This document shows positions 1-13,448 of a DNA stretch of 64,000 nt, in pieces; the stretch's first letter is position 1; every line of letters starts with the position of its first letter. Position numbers and translations under genes: made by a program. The stretch comes from Asterias amurensis (taxonomy: Eukaryota > Echinodermata > Asteroidea > Forcipulatida > Asteriidae), in the NCBI RefSeq assembly GCF_032118995.1, contig NC_092654.1:1054001-1118000 (forward strand), read 5' to 3'. A model generated the notes under the pieces. That model had not been told where the DNA came from, did no database searches, and was given only the letters and a program-made list of their open reading frames with translations.

Positions 1-2698
1 CTCTGTTTCATCTTTAAAATTGGGGGAATTGGTAGAAAGGGGTAGGGAGATTAATCTTCTTGATGACAAACATTCTCCATCGATTTGATCGTATTTGTTG
101 GTCAGGAAAAATTCACTTTGACACTGTCTGCGGCTGTTTTATTGAAGGTGTATAATTTAACCTTGCTACAGCTTCAACAGTTTAATTCTACAGATCTTTA
201 TCTGTGTGTCACCATATATAGTCTTGCTGCCAGTGTGGAATGGCAATATCACACACTGATTCTCATTCTATAGACATGGTACCAAACTATTTGCCCTTCT
301 AGCCTCCGTTTGGTTTATATTGATTTGAGAGGTAGGACAAATAAAATGGTGGTTTGATTAAGGACAATATTCAATGGTTAAAGCTAAATATACTGTAAAT
401 CTAAATACAGTTTATTTGCTTATTTATGTAGCATGGAACACTTCTCACAGTATGTTACATAATGTATAGTCTGGCACCCTGACTTACTTGGCCTAGCGAA
501 GCTAATTTCCATACATTTGACTCTCTGAGGTTGTTACCACTGAAAGTGTAAACTAAGTTCTGAACTTGTGATATACCTATACCATGGATTTAAAGGTCCA
601 ACTTGTGCGAATCTGTTCAAAACTTCCTGCATCCCTAACTGGTTTGAGTGCTGTCAGGTACAGGCACTAAGGCAATGGCCAGGGGCATTGAGACAATTGC
701 CGTATTGCCCCCATGAAGTATCAGGGCTATGTTCATGTAGGCTGATTCCCATCCAAGCTCACATGAGTGTTGGGGAACCAACACAGGAATGAGCTCATTT
801 GGAGAGTGGTTTTATTTATGTCCCTGTGGTCAGCAAACACACACTGATTTACGGCTTGTTCAAATTACTACTTCTATGTAGCAATTTCCAAAGACAAAGA
901 AGGAGACGAGGGAAGCTCTTACTTTAAGTTGTTTACTTTTTTATTTTCTCTTTCATAGTTTACACAAGGATCTAAGAAATGTATCAAATAATCTTCTTAG
1001 CATCTGAATTATTTAACCACAGTTAAGGTTGACCCAAAACAAGTCCAATACAAGGTCTCAAATTAAACAAAAAATTACAAGAAATTTTCATAGGTTTTTA
1101 CTGCACCCTTTTAAGTTTTACATACTTTTCAAAGCATATCTAATTCAAGAATTTATTGACCCAAATACCTGCTCTGAAGAAGTTGCCCAAATTGCAGCCT
1201 CATATAATGTTTTGTACATATAGAGTATTTACCAGAAGCTCAAGTTGTTTGTGTTTTACTTAAAAAGTAACATTTGGGGGAAGGGGTGGTCATACCATCA
1301 GCATGAAATTAAAGATAAAGAAAAGTTCTTCTTAATTCAAATCAAGAATTTTATTTACAAGAAGTTTATGTTTTAGGTTAATAAATGTCCCACATCCTCT
1401 CCTGAAATAACCAAACCATTCCCTGTTAAATTCATAATCATTGTTGCTTATTTACTTAGGCACACAGGCGAATTGTTAAATCAGATCCAAAGATTGTATA
1501 GCGCTGCAGGCGCAAGATTGGCAACTTGGGCTGAAATGTATGGTTTTATATACCATTTCAGTAAGCAACTCTTTCTATTCTACAACAGATTAGTGCAGTT
1601 GCTGTAGCAAAACATTTGCTTACCAAAATGGCGCATAGCCATACTCTCACAAGAGATAGGGCTCCAATTGCCTTAAAGCGTTTTACCAGCTTTACTAAAG
1701 ATTGAACTTGCCATATTACGAAGGAATTTGTAATTTCCAGTCCAGTAGCAGGTATATTATAAGGTAATGAATTTTGTAAATATTTTGGAAATTTTCTGAT
1801 TCTCTGGGCAGGTTTGCAATTTGGTGTCCTTTGCCCTTGATGAACACATGGCATTTGATGCATTACAATATCTGATTTAGGCCTTTCGCTTCATTCGTTT
1901 GAGGAAAAGGTACTTTTCCTTTACATATCTACTGGTATATTTCAATGAAGGCACTTGCCTCCATGCATTATCGAACCTGATAGTGTTTTTCCTACATAAG
2001 TCTTAAATCTTATACTTCATGATTGGGGTCAATCAATGTGGCAATACAGAATGTTTGGAAGAGTAGGTCATTAAAAATAAATTGTCCCCAAACCAACCTC
2101 TAGATATGACATCACAGTGTTGGTTGGTACGTAGATTGCTTTACATGGCAACATTTGGTCAATGTGATTGTTGAGCTTGAAGTTAAAAAAGTTGACCATG
2201 AATTATACACAGTATATCAAAACAAAAGTAAAAAACAAAAACAGAGTTTATGTAGACTTAAAAAAAAAAAGAGTTAAACACTTCTATATTTGAATTATGT
2301 AAATTATTATTGACTTTAAATTTAAAAGGGTAAAATTGAAGTATTGAAAGTACCGTATACTTTAAGGAAAGGTCTTTGAGGAATGAACTAAACCGAATGA
2401 AATTACAACAAATTTTATGATTATTTATTGTTTGCTTATTTTGTTGTTCTTTTTTGTCTTTTTTCCTTTAAAGTGGAGTTTTGTTTATGAAACTTGAGTA
2501 AGAAGTATCAAGACACAACATAGGGTACATGCATGTAATAATTGTATCTAGTTTCTCCACTTAAGCTTGTTTCTGCCCAGTTCCTGAACCAGTTCTAGTG
2601 TTGACAAAACAATCCAATTTTGGATCTATAAGATGCAGTTGTCTTGGAGTAACATTACCAATCCTAAGAATGTCATTGTTGATCCACTATTATTCCGG
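1..2698. other. gene-free 3' flank of CWC25
   Basis: No exon of a recognisable protein family is visible on either strand; open frames here are short and lack splice partners. A dispersed-repeat fragment lies at 655-728. A minus-strand polyadenylation signal (TTTATT on the plus strand, 2424-2429) could end the CWC25 message about 270 bases past its stop codon. Confidence 0.6.
655..728. repeat. dispersed repeat fragment, GGCAATGGCCAGGGGCA family
   Basis: This stretch carries an AAGGCAATGGCCAGGGGCA core followed by a GCAATTGCC-like block and ATGAAGTATCAGG. Related sequence recurs at 26739-26935, 27935-28022, 28696-28825, 44205-44330, 45722-45840 and 46178-46285. It looks like an incomplete copy of a small non-coding mobile element. 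Confidence 0.6.
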
Positions 2699-5600
2699 TC
2701 ACCTCTTGGCGAAGTTCTTATCAAGAGCAGCTTTGGTCCGTTGGATGTTGTAGATATTTCTATGGATACGATCTTCTACTGAGCTGTTCTCGGGTAACTT
2801 CATAGGTCTGAATAATTCAAAAGCATGAAATTAATGATCAGTAAAGCTGTGTTGGGACTAATGGCTATTGTTGTGGCTAATGCATTATCACTGTAAGGTC
2901 TGTATCAGTGTTCTTACCGCAGCCATAAGCCATAGTCGTGACTGAGGTCGTTTAATAGACCCCCTTGCTTCTTGCTTCTTGCCTCACAAAGTCAAACAGA
3001 GCCCTCACCGAGGTCAACATCGGGGTGTTGTGAGAAGTGTGTACACATTTGCACCTCTCCATTTTAGTTTTCAGCCTTTGATAGTATTTGGATTACTCAA
3101 GACAGTTTTATGAAGGCTTACTGGTATTGTGATACAGTTATATTTCATATTGTGATAACTTACTGTGCAAATTCAGCATTCTTGGATTTCTTCTTCTCCA
3201 TTTCGACCTCGGCCTGTTCCTCTTTCTGTATGAAACGAATTTATAAAGATGCAAGATTCAGGAAAGGACAAGTTTAGCAAAACTTTCCGTGACTGTAAGT
3301 TAGTCTACCAACAGCGGTGCACACCACAGTGAACATCCAAGCCATGTAGATTTTTTTTTCTTCAGATCTTTGAATTGGCCAGAATTCAGCGGCTATTTTT
3401 TTATATGTGCCAAAAATACATGTTCTAAAATAAATAATTCTGAAATTGACATTTTGGGTCCTGAAACCTAACCCACAGTTCATGCCAACATTTTTCATTA
3501 TGGGTAGATTTTTTTACTTCACCAAAATTAAGCATTTGAATAATTAAAGACTGACCTCGTAGGTCATGACCCTTGACTTGCGTTGGTCATCCCTCCACTG
3601 TGCATTCGTCATCATCTCAGCTCGCTTTCGCTCCATCTCCTCAGTCGTCAGTTTCCTTCACAATAAAAAAAAAACAATAATGCTGAGTTACTATGGCTGC
3701 AAATGAGGAAACAAACCAACTTCCAATAGGTCTTCAGTTTTGTCCTTTAACCTGAAATTCTTATAGCTTTTTAAAAGATGTTAAAGTTTTAATTTTCTGA
3801 AACACATGACAACAAGTAACTATAAGAAACCAATTGTTTATCTATTTGTACCTTTTGGGCTCCATACTCTTTTGGCTATTCCTTTGCTGTGGAGATTTGC
3901 TCCTTGAGACTTTGTCAGCTGACCTCCCATGATGCTTCAGAGGTGAACGTGATCGACTCCTTCCCCTCCGTTTCTCACCTCGATTGTCACTATTTCTATT
4001 TCTCTCTACTCTGGATACGGGTGAGGGTGACCTATTCTGTTTTTTCTCGTGGTGTTTGGTTCTAGAATGGGAAGATCTATCATGGTTTCTTGAGCTATGC
4101 TTGTCTCTGCTGTCGGACTGATATTTAGGAGGGCTAGATGCTTGAGACAGGGGCGGGGATCTTCGCTGGCTTCTTGCTCCTCTCTGCAGACCATAACCTG
4201 CTGGAATCCTCTCTTCATCATGTCGCTGTCTCCTTGATGCTGGGGGTGATGACATATTATCTCTCCCTCTCTCATGAGATCGTGACATTTTCATTTGCTC
4301 CGTTGATTTGTGTCGTTTTCGCTGCATGCCCTGGTCGTCAGAGTCACTCTCGCTGGAGGAAGACTCGGACTGGACTTTCTTCCCTCTATGTTCCTTCAAT
4401 ATTTCTCTCTCTAAAAGCTCTTTCATTCTACTCTTGTTCAGGGAAGCAAGTGTCTGTTCCTGTCCTCGTCCGCGACCCCGATCGTCGTCACTCCCACTTG
4501 AGGAATGTTTTCTGTTGTGACCTCTCATGTGATGTTTTCCTTTGTGTCTGTCGCTGGATGCTCCAGAGTTGTGCATTCTCCTCTTCTGGTGTCTTGAGGC
4601 TGTGTCATCATCGCTCTCGCTCTCAGACCTCCTGTGTTTTTTCCTCTTCTTCTCCTTGTGTTTCTTGGCCTTTTTACTCTTCTTTTTGTCGGATCCAACT
4701 TGAGAATGAAGCTTGAAATGAAAATAAAAAATCAAACTCATTTAGTTTAAACATCTTGTGTTCATTGATATAAACTTGAAAAATTTACGGAATAAATCTT
4801 TCTTTTTTTCATAGTCCGAAAATATTCAGAAAACTGCTTTACACACAACTGTGTTTAGGGTGTAACCAAAATGTTTTTTTTTCCAGGATACAACAAGGAA
4901 GGACGATGTACAGAAACCATCAAAGAATGACTCAATCAGTTGTGAAATATAAATAAGATATCTTCTTTAAAGCTTACCAATTGTTGTAGCTGTTTCATCC
5001 TTATTGGATTACTAACTAGCTCCTTCCGATTGTTCAGTTCACGCTTTCTGAAAAAGTAATACAGTAGCCAGAGTAAAAATGACATCACTTCCCAACTTGG
5101 CATATTTTATAAAGCAACATTTATTGTTTAGTCTAGTATTCAACAGCAACATTCCTTAGTTCCAAAATAAATAAAAATTACCCAACTTGAGTTTTCTGAA
5201 GATGATGACTTATTATTTGTGTATTTTTCTACAAATGTTGGATTGAACGTCAAAAAGTGGAAGAACATGAAGAAGTAGAAACTAAAAACTAAGAAAATTT
5301 ACTTGATTGCAAAGAGTGGATCCTCTCGCATCTTCCTGGCCATATCCTTGGCATCAATAGCAGGACTTGCTGGGCTGCTCACAACTGCAATAGCACCACG
5401 ATCCGGAGCCTAAAAACGAACACAAAATGCACAATCAACATTTTAATTATGAAACAAGGTGTAGACAAATCTTTCTAAAGGCAATCCACAGGGGGCTTGA
5501 GTTGGAATTGAGCCCTCTGCTGTCTAGACTGATGTCTGACCGCTGGATTATCAAGCTAAATGCAAAGACTTTGTGAGTGAACATGATACTTCTTGAGAGG

Positions 5601-6704
5601 CTTTTTATAACCTAAAAATGAGTGAGTTCTTCTTACCCCGTTGGACTGGGTATTTCCACTTTGTTTATCAACGATGACTTTGTCAACCTCCTTCCCAAGC
5701 AGGTAATCGTCAGGGTTGACATGACCCCCTGGTCCTTTGTACATCCAGTCTAGGCGATCTTTGCGCTTCCTTTTGTTCAATAGAAAAACAAAAAGCAAAA
5801 TTTAATTGTTACTTCAAGTTTATCCCTCCCTGGGCAAGACCAGCAAACTCTGAAGGGTGTTGATGGGAGAAAAGTTAACAAATTTATTAGTACAAATGTT
5901 TCCGCCTTTGATATTGTCCTTTGTGTTTCCATCTCCTTGACGTCAAACCAGCCCCTTCCCTCCCCCTTTGTCTACCTTTTATTACTGTTTACCCCTTGCT
6001 TTGCTGTGTGCTTCCTGACTTTCTCTCTCTATTCATGTATTCCCACTTGACTGCTTATGTAACACTTGTAAAGTGTGTTGTGTTGTCATTTAGCCTTTAG
6101 AGTCTTTTCCACTAGAGTCGAAAAGTCAGACCAAACTAGAAGTGTTGTATCTGAACCAGTTTCAAATACTCACTCAATGACCCCAGCATCTTCTCCTCTC
6201 CTCCTCATCTCTTCTATGGCTCTCTCTTCTTGACGCTCCTCCTTGAGTTCTGCAAGTCTCTTTCGCTCCTTCTTGTCACTCTCCTCTAGCTTCCACTTCT
6301 TCTCCTGGTTGTCAAGGCGACGAGGATCCCAACTCTTCTTCAGGTTCTTGGGTAGTGAAAGGATTTTTAAAACATTATTATATTTAACCAAAAGGCTTGT
6401 TTTACAGTGTGACATACACTGTATACTGTAAACAACTGCAAGCTCTATTTCTTCCTTCATGCTTTAATTCACTACTATTTGGGATACAATTTTGGTCTTG
6501 GTACAAAACGAGTCCAGATAAATATTTCTAGATCTGAAAAATCCCCAGGCTGAGATTGAGGCTTTATAATCCATATGCTGCTTAATATTTCCATTGAAAT
6601 TCCTAGATGTATTCGTTTCTTGGGCAATTGTTATTTCTCTGTAAGTACTAGCCTCTACGAGCTTCACACAACTTAAGTTAGTTTACCAGATCTCCTCCCC
6701 CCAT
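2699..6704 (-). CDS. CWC25: CWC25 homologue, spliceosome-associated protein
   Basis: CWC25 joins the activated spliceosome near the branch helix and promotes the first transesterification in the nucleus. Coding exons 5'->3': 6704-6687, 6346-6174, 5769-5637, 5409-5303, 5047-4978, 4711-3852, 3655-3556, 3225-3164, 2807-2699. All junctions are GT-AG and in frame, giving 543 aa against about 425 in human. The start MGGGDLNLKKSW is the family signature and opens the Cir_N domain (about residues 1-50). Next come LDWMYKGPGG and DYLLGKEVDK (about 70-95) and KMREDPLFAIKK (about 133-145). The single large exon (residues 168-453) is a lysine-, then serine/arginine-rich tail, which explains the extra length. 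The conserved C-terminal block KLTTEEMERKRAEMM (455-469) and the final RIHRNIYNIQRTKAALDKN segment match the family end. The neighbour at 8074 is divergent. CIR1 shares Cir_N but lacks the GPGG and C-terminal blocks. Confidence 0.95.
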
Positions 6705-8073
6705 GATGATGGTCTGTTATTGCTCTGTGTGATATCTTGACTGGTGGTACGTCTTTGGGACGATTGTAGCTGTTGTTTGACAAGTAGAATTAGCTATCTC
6801 CTGCTGCAAACATGGAAAAGAATATCACATACATCAAACGATAAGGACATTTAAACTTGGTTTACTATACTACTTCTCATCAGACATCAATACCTGGCCC
6901 CACACACAGTACAGTGTGAACCAGTGTACTGACTGACGAGCCCAATCTTTGAAGACGCAGCCATTTATATGTATAAAAAAACCAGGCCCTGTGGTGCAAC
7001 TTGTTTATATAGCACTGCAAACTGCTTCAAAGTTAAATTCTAATCATCATGCATATGCATAGATTTCGATAAAATAAGAGTTAAGACAAAAAGAAACAAG
7101 AACAAATATTATTATTAATAATAAAAGTCTGACCTGGTGACACCAAGATCAGTCTCTGCATGGTCTCTGTTTTCTTGTGCCAATAGAATACTACCCTTTA
7201 CAATAAAGCTACAACAACACGTTGTTAATGTCAATGTAATGTTTGCTGAATGATTAGTTTAGTCTTAAGTGTAGAATGCAAGCCAAACAAATGGCAATGC
7301 AAAGTATTGCAGACAATTTAAAAAAATTAATTGTAAAAGTGCAATTCAGACAGGTATAACAGATTTAAATATAAACATTTAATACAAAAAAGAAACATAT
7401 AATTATACTTTACCCATCAATCACTTATTCTGAGTTGCTTGGTCTGTGAAAAGCTCAAGTTGGCAACCAAAATTCGAGGAAAATCAAGATATTAAAAAAC
7501 ACCTATACGTTTGTGCACAGCGATCAACCTCGTTGTGTATACGTCATAAAATAATGTGCTCTCCACCTCGTTCCCAATATATACACACAAACATATTGCT
7601 CAACCCTCGGAGAAAAAGGTTAAATGATGTGTATTTTGAGGTCACGCTTGAAGGTCTTGCCGCAAGGGCAGGTCATCCGGGGGTTCCCCACCCCAATTAA
7701 AATAGTTTAAAGCAATCTTAATTAAACGATAATTGATCATAGTTTCATAAATTAATTGGTATAAAACATATTAAAAACATGTATTATGGAAATAAAACAT
7801 TAAGATTGATTACGTATTTAAATGAATCGATTGAAATTTTAGTCACAAATTTTACCGACCGTGAGTCTAGGGTCGCAGGGTCACAAAAACGTAAACAGTG
7901 GGTGTTTATAATCTTGGCACAACGTCACGTCTACACGCACAATCACATCGCATGCTGCAGCAGCGCGGAGCATACAGTTCATACACATTTCGGGCGTTTT
8001 GACACGAACACATTTATTTTGCAAGGGTAGCAGTTGCAAGTAACACGCAAGAAAGAAGCTCTGAAACTTCATC
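6705..8073. promoter_or_regulatory. head-to-head promoter region of CWC25 and DAP1
   Basis: The start codons of CWC25 (minus) and DAP1 (plus) face each other across 1.37 kb, so this interval must hold both 5' UTRs and promoters. A CRE-like ACGTCACGT lies near 7922-7930, in a GC-richer stretch (about 7900-8045) just before the DAP1 start. No TATA box is obvious. Transcription start sites cannot be placed from sequence alone, and no third gene is visible. Confidence 0.5.
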
Positions 8074-9261
8074 ATGTCTGAGGATTTGAAAGCTGGACAT
8101 GCACCTGCAGGTACTGAAGTTTAAAGTAAACACTTTTTGAGTTGCCCAACCAAATCGTAAAATTTAAATGCCCCAAAAAAAAAGTTGACTGGTATGTTGT
8201 GCAAAAATAGCATTCGCAATTCTGCAGCAAACCTGATGGTGTAGACCCTCCCTAACTGCTTAGGTGGCCTCGTCTAACTTAAGCCTTTGGTAGAGGGCAT
8301 GTTGGGACTGGAAGTGTGGGTGGGCATTGTGGTAGAGCTGGTATCTGTTTCTGATTATTTTCACATTACATTAATTCATTGAACTTACGATGTTGTACTA
8401 TGTAGACATTTTGTCTGAGCGAAAGCCCTCTTTAAGTTTAACTACCTTCAATCAACCTCTGCTAGTTATTTAACCATAATCTTTAAAAATAAAATAAATG
8501 TTTTTAATTTGTAGTATTATAAAATAGTACGGATACAAATACAATCCATACTAATCATGTAGCTGTTATTTTTAAGATTTGTTTTGTTGATTTTTCTCTT
8601 TTTCTCTTTATATAGTCAAAGCAGGAGGCATGCGAATTACGCAGAATGCCAAACCGCATGAGAAGCCTCAAGAAATGACCCCAGAAGAGGAAGAGGAATA
8701 TGGCCCAGCTACAAGGTGAGGCATCGAGGGCTTCGCTGATGGTTGCTGGCTATGATTTGCAAGTTTGGAAAAGCACAGAAATTATATTTGGATGGACCTT
8801 GTCTTTATCGCCATGTGTGTGAAAGAAGGACGTACAAGGAGTCCATTATAGAAATATATGCCTGCCACACTTAATGTCGGCCAAACAACATTCAATGCGG
8901 GTTTAACAACGCCTGAAAAAGGCTCAAAAATCAAGTGAAGGATTAGTATGCTTTACATAACAAACTAGAGGAGGGCTTTGTAGTTTTTTCTTGTCAACTG
9001 GTTCACAACTTTCAGGAAAATTGAAGGATAATGGAAGTCTGTTAACGTTTCTTAGAAATCGCTCACTTGTGTATTTATTGTTCTTCTTTCTCTAGCCCTC
9101 CCAAGCCTGATGTTCAAGTTTTGATCTCTGGCGCCCTGTCCAGGGGGAATAAAGACTTTCCACCGGATGCTGTACGTGCATTTCATGATAAGCCTCAACC
9201 TTCACACCAGAAGTCGCCTCAGGGTAAACAGAATCATCATCTAAACCAGCCCCGGAAATAG
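8074..9261 (+). CDS. DAP: death-associated protein 1-like (DAP)
   Basis: DAP1 is a small, disordered, proline-rich cytoplasmic protein. In vertebrates it is an mTOR substrate that restrains autophagy. Three exons (8074-8110, 8616-8715, 9096-9261) join in frame to give 100 aa, against 102 in human. Family blocks seen are KAGGMRI (residues 14-20), an acidic stretch EEEEEY (36-41), SPPKPDVQVLISGALSRGNKDFPPDAV (46-72) and the C-terminal QPRK. The start codon is the first ATG of exon 1 and needs no alternative. The donors are GTACTG and GTGAGG; both acceptors follow pyrimidine tracts. It is transcribed away from CWC25. An AATAAA at 9493-9498 would give a 3' UTR of about 250 bases. Confidence 0.95.
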
Positions 9262-10166
9262 AGAGCTTACAATTTGCTTTCAGGCTGCGCTATCATGTTG
9301 GGAAGAGATCTGAGAAGGAGGTTGAAGGTTGCGTGGTTGATGTAAGCGAAGGAGTTGTCAGGTTTTACAATACTGTGTGGTGACATTACTGCCTGACAAC
9401 CCTGTTTTACATCATGAATAATTCATGGCAGGTCCTTAACAAAATACCTTAAAGGTATTGTCAAACAATGTTGACGACCTGTTTTAAAGTTTAATAAACA
9501 AAAAAAGATTACAAAGAAAACTGTCAAGATTTATTTTACATTTTATCCATATTCCCATGCCAAAATATTTTGCATGTAATGCTTTCATCTTTGAACAAAA
9601 ACACATATATTGACCGATTGTTTTCGAAATCACAACTTTTTTTTTAACAAAGAGGTGGTGGGATTTGTGGACTTAATTATGCTTTACATTTTCAACACTG
9701 TCTTCTTTGACGTGTGGAGGTTTTTTTGAAGGCCCATCATGATGTGTTGAAGTTCCAAACAAATGTTTAGTTTGGTTAAAACACATGGAGGAAGGAAATT
9801 ATTTTCCTTCATGGTTACCAAATGAGACTTCTGATTATTCTTTAACTTGTTTTCCCCTCTATTTTTCACATTAATCTATATTTGTTTTGTTTTAAAAGGG
9901 AATTGAGTCATTTAATAACTTGCCAAAAATTGTTGATATTTAACTACACCAAAATCATGTAGAGTCACTTTCCCTGGTTTGGCCTGATTTTGGATTGAGC
10001 AATGCAAAGACATTTTTTCCTTCAGCAAAGCTGTTATATGAATCTTAAATGAAGATCTTACAGAAATTAAAGTTTACTATCTCAATATTCCATCCTTTAA
10101 GGATTTTCAACTTTTTTTGAAGAGATAGATGCTGGATTCCTGGTAAAAATTTCAACTACAATGACA

Positions 10167-10301
10167 GACTTTTGGGGACTCTAGGTGGCAGCTGACTTGC
10201 CTATAAATCCACCGTTCTTGGAAGTTTGCACATGCTCAGGATAACATAACAATGAATGAGTTACCTAGTATGCCTTCTGCCACCAGGTGTCCAAAAGAGT
10301 C
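10167..10301. mobile_element. foldback (MITE-like) element, about 135 bp
   Basis: The ends are inverted and imperfect: the left end reads GACTTTTGGGGACTC..GGTGGCAG, and the right end reads as the same motif on the other strand, with CTGCCACC and CCAAAAGAGTC. There is no coding capacity between them. No clear target-site duplication was seen, so the boundaries are approximate. Confidence 0.5.
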
Positions 10302-13272
10302 TTCATTGAAATACAAATTTACTTATGTGGCGTAAGTTAATCTAACTAATCGTGTAGACAAATTCTGTGTAATTTTTGGAAATCAACCATTGTAAACAAT
10401 TTATGACAATTCAAAAGCGCTCTAAGAAGAAAGCAAAAAACAAACTGTCTTTTAAATTAAACAAAGTCTGTATCTCAAACTTTGTTAGTGTTATTTTCCT
10501 CCTTTGAATTTTGCTGTCCAAGATCTCTTTATTTAGCACAAGTTACAGTTTACTACAAATTCAAGTTAAATGATATATAACTCATTGTTTTTCTTCTCAA
10601 TTTCCCAAGTTTGTTCGCTCACAAATAAGTGTTCCAGTAATAACTAAATTGTCATGTTTTACTACATACAACTCTTGCATTATTGACAAGATTTATTGTT
10701 CTTTATTGATATTATGCAGTTACAAACTTGTTTTGTATCATTTACAGCTGATACAGTCAAATATATATTTTGTTTGTGATGTTAGCAGTAATCTTATTTG
10801 ATTCTTTTATTTTTCATAGAATGGATCTTTTCAAGCATGATCTGAGCACAGTAATCAGACTTATTTCAATCAGATTTTATTTGTTCTGCCATTTTATCAA
10901 TCATGTCTGTTAAACTATTTTATGTGCAGGGATAATCACTTCAAGTTTGAAAATAAATGATAATTTCTAACATTTGTAATGCCAGTAAGAAGATTGATCA
11001 TGAAATCGTGAGTTTAATTTTTATAAAAGTATGTTACAATCATAAGGAACATCTCATAGAAATACAATTCTTATCTTACAATGGACATTACAGTATAAGT
11101 AAGAATTGAATGCATGAATTGTTAGCTAGATGTTGAGAAAGCTATATGCCATTCTTTCCGAGAAATGTGTTCACTGTATGTAACCTCCAACTTGAGAAAG
11201 ATACGACGTGGTGTGTTGTAATTGAAAACCAAGTTGGTATGGTAGACACTCTTTTTGTAATGAAGCCATCTTGATGTTGTTTTAGTGATGCTTTGACTAA
11301 GGTTCAGTTGTGGATGTGGCTTGATTGTCATTTGCACAAGTCTTGAAGCACAGGCTGCCCATAGCAACCTTCTTAGCAACAGCTTTAGCCATGGCTGCCA
11401 TGTTTTACATGTTAACTTGGTACACATGTTTAGGGATCTGACTCTACTGGCTAGTTTGTCAACATTAAAATAAGATGGCGCTTCATCATAAGAACTTGAG
11501 GCCATTATCTCTTACATACAGAACGTCAGGCTCAAGTTAGACTCGGTCTATTTGTACTCCCTTCAGAAGTGTCGCACCAGTTCTTGACCACCATTCATTA
11601 TATAGATATATGTGCCATATTATTTCTTTGAAATTGTTAAGGGTTTAATTTTATGAGAAATCTTTGAAACTACACGATCAGGAATACCATGGCTATACTC
11701 TTAAGTTTACTTGAAAATGTTTCTCTATAAAAGTGTGCTTTGGTGCTGACAAACCATATTTCATAATGTTACATATTTTGTTGCTTTGCAAGTTTTCTTT
11801 TGAAGAATACTGCAATGGTCTCCAACAAATTCGTCTGTTCTTCCAACAAGTGGCAATCAAATCATGAACTTTAAGACTCTCTGATACTTTAATAAGTTTA
11901 ATTTTCCCAAGAAACAACTACAGAGTAAAGAAAAGGGCAATTTTATGCTGTTTTGACACCAGGACTTTTGTCTTGCTTTCAAAGTCATTTATTTTGTTTA
12001 ACATCTTAATGCTTTTATTCATTTATTCAATTGAAATAATAAATACCTTTAAAAAAAATGAAAATGTTTTGTCTTTACTTTTTTTACCTTTTTCTGGTCA
12101 TTGAATTTGTGTATCTTCTAACCGTAACCGGATAATCTTATTGTAAAGATCAATCTGCTTCAGACCTGTGTGATGCAGGGGTATTTTTTTTTGCAACTTC
12201 AAAGATGGAGAAATGCCCTTTACCAGAATCTATTTTACCCCCCCCCCCCATTCCTGCCTAATTCCCGCCCCATCCACTTCCATCCGACATTTTAGGGCAT
12301 GCTAAATTGGTCTGGGACCCGGACCCTTGATCATAAACCAAATTGTTCCAAAAGTGGAGAGTCGGCAGCCAGACCTAATGTTATTGCATTGGCACCACAC
12401 GTTGCAATATCGCTTGTTCCTCCATGCTGCAATTCCTGTGCAAGAAGTAATCACAGGAGGCTATCTGACAAACTTGCTTGTTCAGTGTCTGGCACGCCCT
12501 TGTATCTGTAAACTTGAGTCAGTTTCTGCCTCTTGCAGGTAAGATTTATGTTTGAATAATTTCCTTGCTGAATTGTCAACGCCATTCTACACTATTAAAT
12601 GCAATGACAATGTAATCTATTTCTGCTTCCCCTATTTCTACCTCCATTGAAGTTGAACAGCAGCACAAGCTTGACGGATTTCATACATTCCTCACTTAGT
12701 TACTCAGCATGCTCAGTCGGTGCAGTTCATAATATTAATAACTCTAACTTATTGCTCCATGGTTCGTTGCTGTCTATAGTATAAGTATAATGCACAGGGA
12801 CACTATATAATTTTATTGCTAATTTTGTTAGAAATTTCATAGGTTTGTCTCATTTTTGCTATTTATTTTAAGGAGATTTCTCAATATGTTCTGTTGGCTG
12901 CTTGTAACTATGAACTAACAACAAGTAACATAACAATAACATTATTATTTATAAATTATATATGGAGCTCGGACACAGAGTGCTGTTTTCTGTACAAATC
13001 ATGAATCATTCAACTTAATTAATTAACATGCGTTATTATAAGCATGATTATTGATAAGGAACAGTTCAGGCAGAAAGTTGCGCTAACCAAACCCTCCATC
13101 CTCTCGACGGCAACAGTCAAAAGGGAAGATGGAAGCAAGGATGGAGGAACATCCGAAGGACGGAGGGTTATTTCTACATCCATGGTTATACTATATAGTA
13201 TATTATACAGTAATATACCAACGTAGCATTTATCTGTACAAAAATATTCATGCCCTCCAAGTTAAGTTTTGA

Positions 13273-13384
13273 AGTAGACCCAGTAACTGGGGCTATGTAC
13301 AATTCTTTTAAGTATCTGATTCTGAACTTTAACTTGCATCAACATTCTTAAATAGAGTACAGAGCCCCAGTTCTTGCTGGGTCT
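13273..13384. mobile_element. foldback element with AGACCCAG termini, copy 1
   Basis: Inverted ends read AGTAGACCCAGTAACTGGGGC on the left (given here in two parts: AGTAGACCCAG, then TAACTGGGGC) and GCCCCAG..CTGGGTCT on the right, with GTAC next to each inner edge. The octamer AGTTTTGA flanks both sides (13265-13272 and 13385-13392), as an 8-bp target duplication would. A partial third end, AGTAGACCCAGG, follows at once at 13393. A second copy is at 51415-51677. Confidence 0.6.
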
Positions 13385-13448
13385 AGTTTTGAAGTAGACC
13401 CAGGTAGCCGGGGTTAACCAAAAGTGTCCAGCACTTTGATTTTGAAGG

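Noticed and set aside
4138-4716. 192-codon plus-strand open frame opposite CWC25
   Set aside because: It is the antisense echo of the low-complexity RS exon (serine- and cysteine-rich reading of the reverse strand), with no family motif. The minus strand has a full in-frame gene.
2699-6704. Identification of the first gene as CIR1
   Set aside because: CIR1 lies near OLA1 in human and shares the Cir_N domain, but MGGGDLNLKKSW, the GPGG block and the NIYNIQRT C terminus are those of CWC25.
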